A stretch of DNA of 64,000 nucleotides from Pontederia crassipes. Its lineage: Eukaryota; Streptophyta; Magnoliopsida; Commelinales; Pontederiaceae. Made by a program: the position numbers and the translations under genes. The notes under the pieces were generated by a model. That model ran no database searches, was not told the origin of the DNA, and was given only the letters and a program-made list of their open reading frames with translations. The stretch is taken from contig CM060188.1 in the NCBI GenBank assembly GCA_030549335.1, positions 66,098,696-66,162,695 of the forward strand, written 5' to 3'. Shown in pieces: positions 61,304 through 64,000 of this stretch; the first letter of the stretch is position 1; every line of letters begins with the position of its first letter.

Positions 61304-62160
61304 TCATTCAGCGTCTGTCGTCGCAACATTGCATTCGACGACTCCAGCAAATTCAATCTTGTTGGGGCCTTTATTTTGCGGAGTCCTATTCTGACTCAGC
61401 TTCTTTCCTGTTGGACAATTGGACTTGAAGTGCCCAAATTTTCCATAATTGTAGTAGGCTCCCCTTGGTACTTTTGAACGTTGTCCTTTGAATTGCTTCT
61501 TGTTGTGACCAAGGTTCTTCCGATGGTGAACGACATGAGCTTCTTCTTCTCCAGCTTCATATATTTCAATTTTCTTTTTGCCTTTAGCCATATTTTATTC
61601 CATGGCTAGTTGAGCTAATAGACCAGCAACTAACTTAACTGTTCCATGAAGTCAAAGTGTAGTGGCAGTCATGTCAAAAGAGGGTGGCAAACTATTTTAA
61701 ATAGTTGCTACTTGCATGGTTTCAAGTAGGACGATTCCTGCAGCAGCTAGATCTTTGGCCATAATGACCATTCTATTTACATGATCTATGACATTATCAT
61801 TCTCCTTCATTTTATAATTGTTGTAATTTTAAAGAAGGAGTTGCCCATTAGTATTTATTTTATCATTATTTATCTTTGATGGCATTCCACAGATCATGAG
61901 TAGTTTCTTGAGTTTCAAAAACCCTAATCAGATCATCCTCCATATGAATCATTATGAAGAATCTAGCTTTATTATTATTGTGCTCCCACAGCTCCATTGC
62001 TTTCTCATGCGCCTTCTTTTCTTCATCAAAGCTTAGGGTCAGGAGTATCAATTATTTTATGCAGGTTCTCATGCATCAGTCCACAACGAATTTTTTGACC
62101 CCACATGTCATAATTCATGCCATTCAACTTTTCCCATCTTGTCATTTCGGATGCAATCAT
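61304..62160 (-). pseudogene. Copia Gag relic
   Basis: A start at 62160 gives MIASEMTRWEKLNGMNYDMW, the normal copia Gag opening. It stops after about 44 codons, and the frame continues one base off in 61866-62051 (WEHNNNKARFFI). The nucleocapsid part (61304-61591) has YNYGKFGHFKSNC, where Cys is expected at both the first and second zinc positions but Tyr is read. The Gag is therefore frameshifted and its zinc knuckle broken. Confidence 0.85.
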
Positions 62161-62164
62161 TTTT

Positions 62165-62486
62165 TAAGACATTTTGCTAAAAAGTTGATTTAAATGTAAA
62201 AGAAATAGGATGAGAATTTTAAATATATTGAAGGATAAGAAAGAATGAAAATTTATTTTAAAAAAATCCCTTAAAATATAAAGTCAAACTCGAATTCAAA
62301 AGTTAATAAACAAGAATACATTTAGATAAAAAATATTTATCTAAAATTAATATTCTAATTTAAAGAAAATAACTTTATTATATATATGAAGTATTTAAAT
62401 TTCAATAACCAATAAATTCAAGCAATATATATTGTTCCCTTTCAATAAACAAAAATAATTTCAATAAATAAAATATCAACTTTCGA

Positions 62487-62517
<31 letters not shown>

Positions 62518-63600
62518 AGATCATAAAAAGACCGAAAAAATTGAATTAAATAATTCCCAAAATTTTTAAAGATGAGACCGAGATTTAAGAAAACTTTAAT
62601 CTTTGAAAGACGTTTCAAAAAAAAAAAAGATGACTAAAATGAAATAAATAGAAGAACAAAAAAATTTGGTTGATGACGAATTTCATAATGTACACATAAT
62701 TATCTAACAATTATACGGTTGTAATTATAAATTGTATATAAACAACTAAAATTTATGGATCTATAGCTATGGAGTATTAACTAAGTTCAAAAACAAGAAT
62801 AAAAAATGCAATGGAACTAATATCTAGTTCTCAAAGAAAATAATTTGTAAGTAGATTTAAACAAAAATAAAATTTGTTTAACACTACAATTAAATCAAGG
62901 CAGGGTTGTATTCTAAAGTTGATCAGTTAGATAATTGTTTAGAAAAATTTAACCATACTGACAAAATGATAATAATAGTGAATGGATAAAGAAGACTAAA
63001 AGTAGTGCATATCCAAGTTACGACAAATATGCAGTAAATGAATGCTATTATATAAATTCACAAAAAATGATAATAATAAATTTTATCAAAAAATATATTA
63101 TTCAAATATCTGCAAATAATAAACTTTGTAAATATATATGGAATTGCGTGAACAGTAAGAATAATAAATCATATTTGATCAACTTAAAAGAATCAATGGC
63201 TGTGATTGATTGCTACAGTAGAAAATAGTGTTCATCTTCCTCAAAATTTTTTCTACGCGTGCGTACCTTTCACTGAAGCCAGGGGAAGGGTCAACCATTG
63301 GTGGGGGTTCGTCGGAGGTGAAATTGGAAGTCGACGAGCGTTCACAGCGGACACGGAAGGCGTGTAGCAGCGTCAATTTCGAATCTTGCGCAGTCTGGAA
63401 CGATGTGCGCCAAAAAAAAACATTTTGAGAGGGTCGCCAGATTCACAGTGCCTCCGTAAGTTCATCCGTTGTCGTTCGGAGGCACTGAGGTTCGCTGTAG
63501 GATTCTGTTGAACAAAGAACCGAAAGCAGTTCACCGAAAGAGAGAAAGAAGCAGATCGTTGGAAGAAGAAAAGAGCGAATCACCGAAGCTCGCAACCGGA
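62165..63600. other. Leader of the copia element, AT-rich
   Basis: This stretch between primer site and Gag is about 1.4 kb, long for copia. It includes an (AT)n tract near 62487-62513 and a GC-richer part at 63230-63600. No coding domain is recognised. A nested insertion is possible. Confidence 0.4.
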
Positions 63601-63601
63601 A

Positions 63602-63613
63602 GCTCTGATACCA
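63602..63613 (-). other. Primer binding site of the copia element
   Basis: The minus strand reads TGGTATCAGAGC, separated by one base from the 5' LTR. Confidence 0.92.
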
Positions 63614-63614
63614 C

Positions 63615-63791
63615 TGTAGTGTTTTGGGGCTCCGATCGAGTGGGTTATTCTGCTCAGTAGAGAGCCAATTTTATAGCACACTGCACCCACGAACTCCACC
63701 CCTCCCTCACCATAACCGTTGCCGCTTGAATCTATCGCGATAGGAGCGAATCTTTCGCTCCTTTGATGACCACGAAGGTCATTCTGTTACA
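63615..63791 (-). repeat. 5' LTR of the copia element
   Basis: This 177-bp partner of 57911-58087 ends in CCCCAAAACACTACA on the element strand. Confidence 0.9.
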
Positions 63792-64000
63792 GTCGATCGG
63801 TGGCATGCCCGGTTGCATTTTTTATTATTTTCTTCAAGTTATTGTTCGACCAGCCCTAAGGAATTCGACCAGTGTATCGACCGAACACACACTGAATTCC
63901 ATTTTCTTTGTTTTGACTTGACGAATTTTTTGAAAACTTTCATCTTGTTGATTTTAAACCTGTATGTAATCATTTCAAGTGTCATTAGTAACTTTATCGT
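63792..64000 (+). other. Flank: remains of the 63-bp repeat and AT-rich DNA
   Basis: Begins GTCGATCGGTGGCATG, the expected continuation of the interrupted 63-bp unit, with further CGACC motifs to about 63890. No gene is seen. Confidence 0.5.

Larger units (their letters stand above)
57911..63791 (-). mobile_element. Degenerate Ty1/copia retrotransposon
   Basis: The 5881-bp minus-strand element has 177-bp LTRs at 57911-58087 (3') and 63615-63791 (5'). They differ at about 20 positions (11%), so it is much older than the gypsy copy at 857-7043. It has a Met primer site and a purine tract. Flanks are ATCGA and GTCGA, a 5-bp target duplication with one mismatch. Gag, integrase, RT and RNase H relics occur in copia order on the minus strand, all broken by frameshifts or stops. 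The 5' leader (about 62165-63600) is long and AT-rich. Confidence 0.93.

Overview
This is nuclear DNA of a flowering plant. Two intron-bearing plant genes sit among a dense layer of plant transposons: Ty3/gypsy and Ty1/copia LTR elements with initiator-Met primer sites, MULE, hAT-like and foldback elements, and a SINE/RTE-like tail. The GC-rich first exon of the FLZ gene against an AT-rich second exon and intergenic DNA resembles the 5'-to-3' GC gradient of monocots. That hint is weak, and I do not assign a species.

Host genes. A two-exon FCS-like zinc finger (FLZ) gene lies at 30365-33647 (+), coding 240 aa. An eight-exon gamma-glutamylcyclotransferase (GGCT2/ChaC-like) gene lies at 47672-49395 (+), coding 218 aa, with a TATA box and a probable leader intron upstream. 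They are 14 kb apart and do not look functionally linked: FLZ proteins are SnRK1-associated scaffolds and GGCT2 degrades cytosolic glutathione. Nothing else looks like an intact host gene.

Layout. 1-7243: a gypsy-type LTR that begins before the window and carries a 25-bp hairpin repeat array. It is split by a young, nearly complete 6.2-kb Ty3/gypsy element on the minus strand (857-7043, two 875-bp LTRs differing at about 6 sites). 7244-11.8k: AT-rich repeats and a decayed LTR-like region with a recurring GTTATCA motif and degenerate 150-180-bp repeats. 11.8-19.6k: two LTRs of one old copia family in inverted orientation around a gutted internal region. 21-29k: TIR elements, including three copies of one MULE family, two with exact 9-bp target duplications. 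29.9-34k: a SINE/RTE-like tail and the FLZ gene. 34.8-46.3k: a repeated MITE-like family, a complete 2270-bp solo LTR with perfect TGTAC target duplications, and decayed LTR sequence rich in short palindromes. 47-49.7k: the GGCT gene. 49.9-55.4k: a 2.4-kb hAT-like element with exact 8-bp target duplications, an RNase H (RVT_3) relic and a 1.18-kb foldback element. 56.8-63.8k: a FAR1/MULE-transposase pseudogene, then a 63-bp tandem repeat split by a degenerate 5.9-kb copia element.

No bacterial-type system, CRISPR array, tRNA or rRNA gene was seen. The most unusual signals are structural: LTRs holding arrays of hairpins whose arms change in a compensatory way, and LTRs holding clusters of short palindromes (GGTCGACC, CATGGCC, GATCGATC). 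All coordinates and identities were read by eye, with no alignment program.
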